Assembly (NCBI GenBank): GCA_021780905.1
Contig: JAJXXW010000092.1
Span: 1 to 33,204 of the forward strand
Reading direction: 5' to 3'
DNA length: 33,204 nucleotides
Origin: a bacterium
GTDB taxonomy: Bacteria; Verrucomicrobiota; Verrucomicrobiia; Limisphaerales; UBA11358
Part shown: piece after piece, positions 32,262-33,204 of the stretch
Layout of the letters: each line of letters begins with the position of its first letter
Position numbering within the stretch: position 1 is the first letter of the stretch
Notes under the pieces: model-generated
What the model was told of the DNA's origin: nothing
Databases searched by the model: none
What the model saw: the letters and a program-made list of their open reading frames with translations, nothing else
Made by a program: the position numbers and the translations under genes

Positions 32262-33204
32262 TCAGCCGCCCACTTCCGCACGGGCTTCGGCGGCGAGCGC
32301 AGTGCTCAGATAGCGTTCGCCGGTCGAGCAGGCGACGGTGACGATGGTTTTGCCCTTGTTTTCCGGGCGTTTGGCAACTTCGATGGCCGCGATGACATTC
32401 GCGCCGGTCGAGATGCCCACCAAGATGCCTTCCTCTTTCGCCAGCCGACGAGCCATGGCAAAGGCATCGTCATTTGAAACTTGCAAGGCCTCGACAATTT
32501 GCGGATTCCCCGCGCTGTCCTTCAAATGCAGGTTTTTCGGGACGAAACCCGCGCCGGTGCCTTGAATCTTGTGCGGACCGGGCTTGACTGGCTGGCCGGC
32601 CAGCGTCTGAGAGATGACCGGGGAATCTTTCGGTTCCACCGCGATGGCTTGGAATGTGGGCTTCTTGGGCTTGATGACCTCCGTGACGCCCGTGATGGTG
32701 CCGCCGGTGCCAACCGCCGAGACGAAAATATCCACCTTGCCATCCGTGTCTTCCCAAATTTCCACGGCCGTGGTCTTGGAATGAATGGCCGGATTCGCGG
32801 GATTGTCAAATTGCTGTGGAATCCAGGAATTGGGCGTCTCTTTCGCAAGGGCTTCGGCGCGGGAGATGGCCCCTTTCATGCCCTCCGCACCCGGGGTGAG
32901 GACCAGTTTGGCCCCGAGCATCGCCAGCAAGGTGCGCCGCTCCAGCGACATCGTCTCCGGCATGGTGAGGATCAATTTATAGCCTTTGGCTGCCGCCACA
33001 AATGCCAGCGCGATGCCGGTGTTGCCGCTGGTCGGCTCAATGATGGTGGTGTCTTTTTTGAGAATGCCGCGTTTCTCGGCATCCTCGATCATGGCCGCGC
33101 CAATACGATCCTTGACGCTGCTCAGCGGATTGAAAAATTCGCACTTGAGGAGAATCGTGGCATCCACGCCGGCGGTTACCTTGTTTAGTTTGACCAACGG
33201 CGTG
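32262..33204 (-). CDS. cysK: Cysteine synthase (O-acetylserine sulfhydrylase), 5' truncated by window edge
   Basis: CysK makes cysteine from O-acetylserine and sulfide with pyridoxal phosphate. The frame runs off the right edge of the window. Its last visible codons read TPLVKLNK, which in the family lie about 10-15 residues from the start, so only a short N-terminal piece is missing. The PLP lysine lies in [11 protein letters not shown]. The substrate loop [11 protein letters not shown] and the phosphate-binding GTGGTITG are present. The protein ends near the family's normal length. It has its own terminator and is separate from rho, which lies 218 bases downstream on the same strand. Confidence 0.94.
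   Translation of the reverse strand, partial: TPLVKLNKVTAGVDATILLKCEFFNPLSSVKDRIGAAMIEDAEKRGILKKDTTIIEPTSGNTGIALAFVAAAKGYKLILTMPETMSLERRTLLAMLGAKLVLTPGAEGMKGAISRAEALAKETPNSWIPQQFDNPANPAIHSKTTAVEIWEDTDGKVDIFVSAVGTGGTITGVTEVIKPKKPTFQAIAVEPKDSPVISQTLAGQPVKPGPHKIQGTGAGFVPKNLHLKDSAGNPQIVEALQVSNDDAFAMARRLAKEEGILVGISTGANVIAAIEVAKRPENKGKTIVTVACSTGERYLSTALAAEARAEVGG

Noticed and set aside
31153..32313. 386-residue plus-strand frame opposite rho and the cysK terminator
   Set aside because: It is antisense to rho, crosses the cysK terminator hairpin and shows no domain.

Overview
The window looks like a chromosome segment from a Verrucomicrobiota bacterium (Pedosphaera/Limisphaerales-like). This is inferred from the protein style: secreted proteins ending in a 'SSDLKxWTP...FYRAV' beta-module, an integrase with the GN variant of the usual GH box, and a short Rho. 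It was not confirmed by any search. The left ~24 kb reads as accessory DNA. The right ~9 kb, from an initiator tRNA gene onward, reads as core chromosome.

1-7948: a large RHS/YD-repeat surface protein, cut off at the window's left edge, has a 112-residue tandem repeat and an AT-rich C-terminal tip. Two secreted proteins follow: one carries a single orphan YD-repeat pair, the other joins Calx-beta to a DUF1906 glycoside-hydrolase-like domain. These two share a C-terminal module.

8110-17464: a type I restriction-modification operon, hsdM-hsdS-(three inserted genes)-hsdR-metallopeptidase. The inserted genes are a permuted papain-fold (NlpC/P60-like) amidase, a DUF1643 protein and a small unknown. 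Several junctions overlap, so the operon is probably co-transcribed.

17626-23890: a mobile-element region. It holds an orphan IS630-type helix-turn-helix protein with its own near-consensus promoter, a small proline-rich ORF, a MobV relaxase fused to a C-terminal TOPRIM-like domain whose catalytic acids are missing, a small membrane protein, and a tyrosine recombinase that ends next to tRNA-fMet. It resembles an integrative mobilizable element. No second attachment-site copy was seen, so the element's extent is unknown and may include the RM and RHS cargo to the left.

23903-33204: tRNA-fMet with its terminator, a DUF218/SanA-like membrane protein, and a chain of overlapping genes. The chain is the Mla-type lipid transporter (permease, ATPase, MCE protein), then a membrane PIN-TRAM protein, a DUF2007 protein and a GlcD-type FAD oxidase. 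On the opposite strand are a WYL regulator, rho and cysK, the last cut by the right edge.

The strongest candidates for something undescribed are the MobV-degenerate-TOPRIM fusion with its dyad-rich upstream region, and the three-gene insert between hsdS and hsdR.
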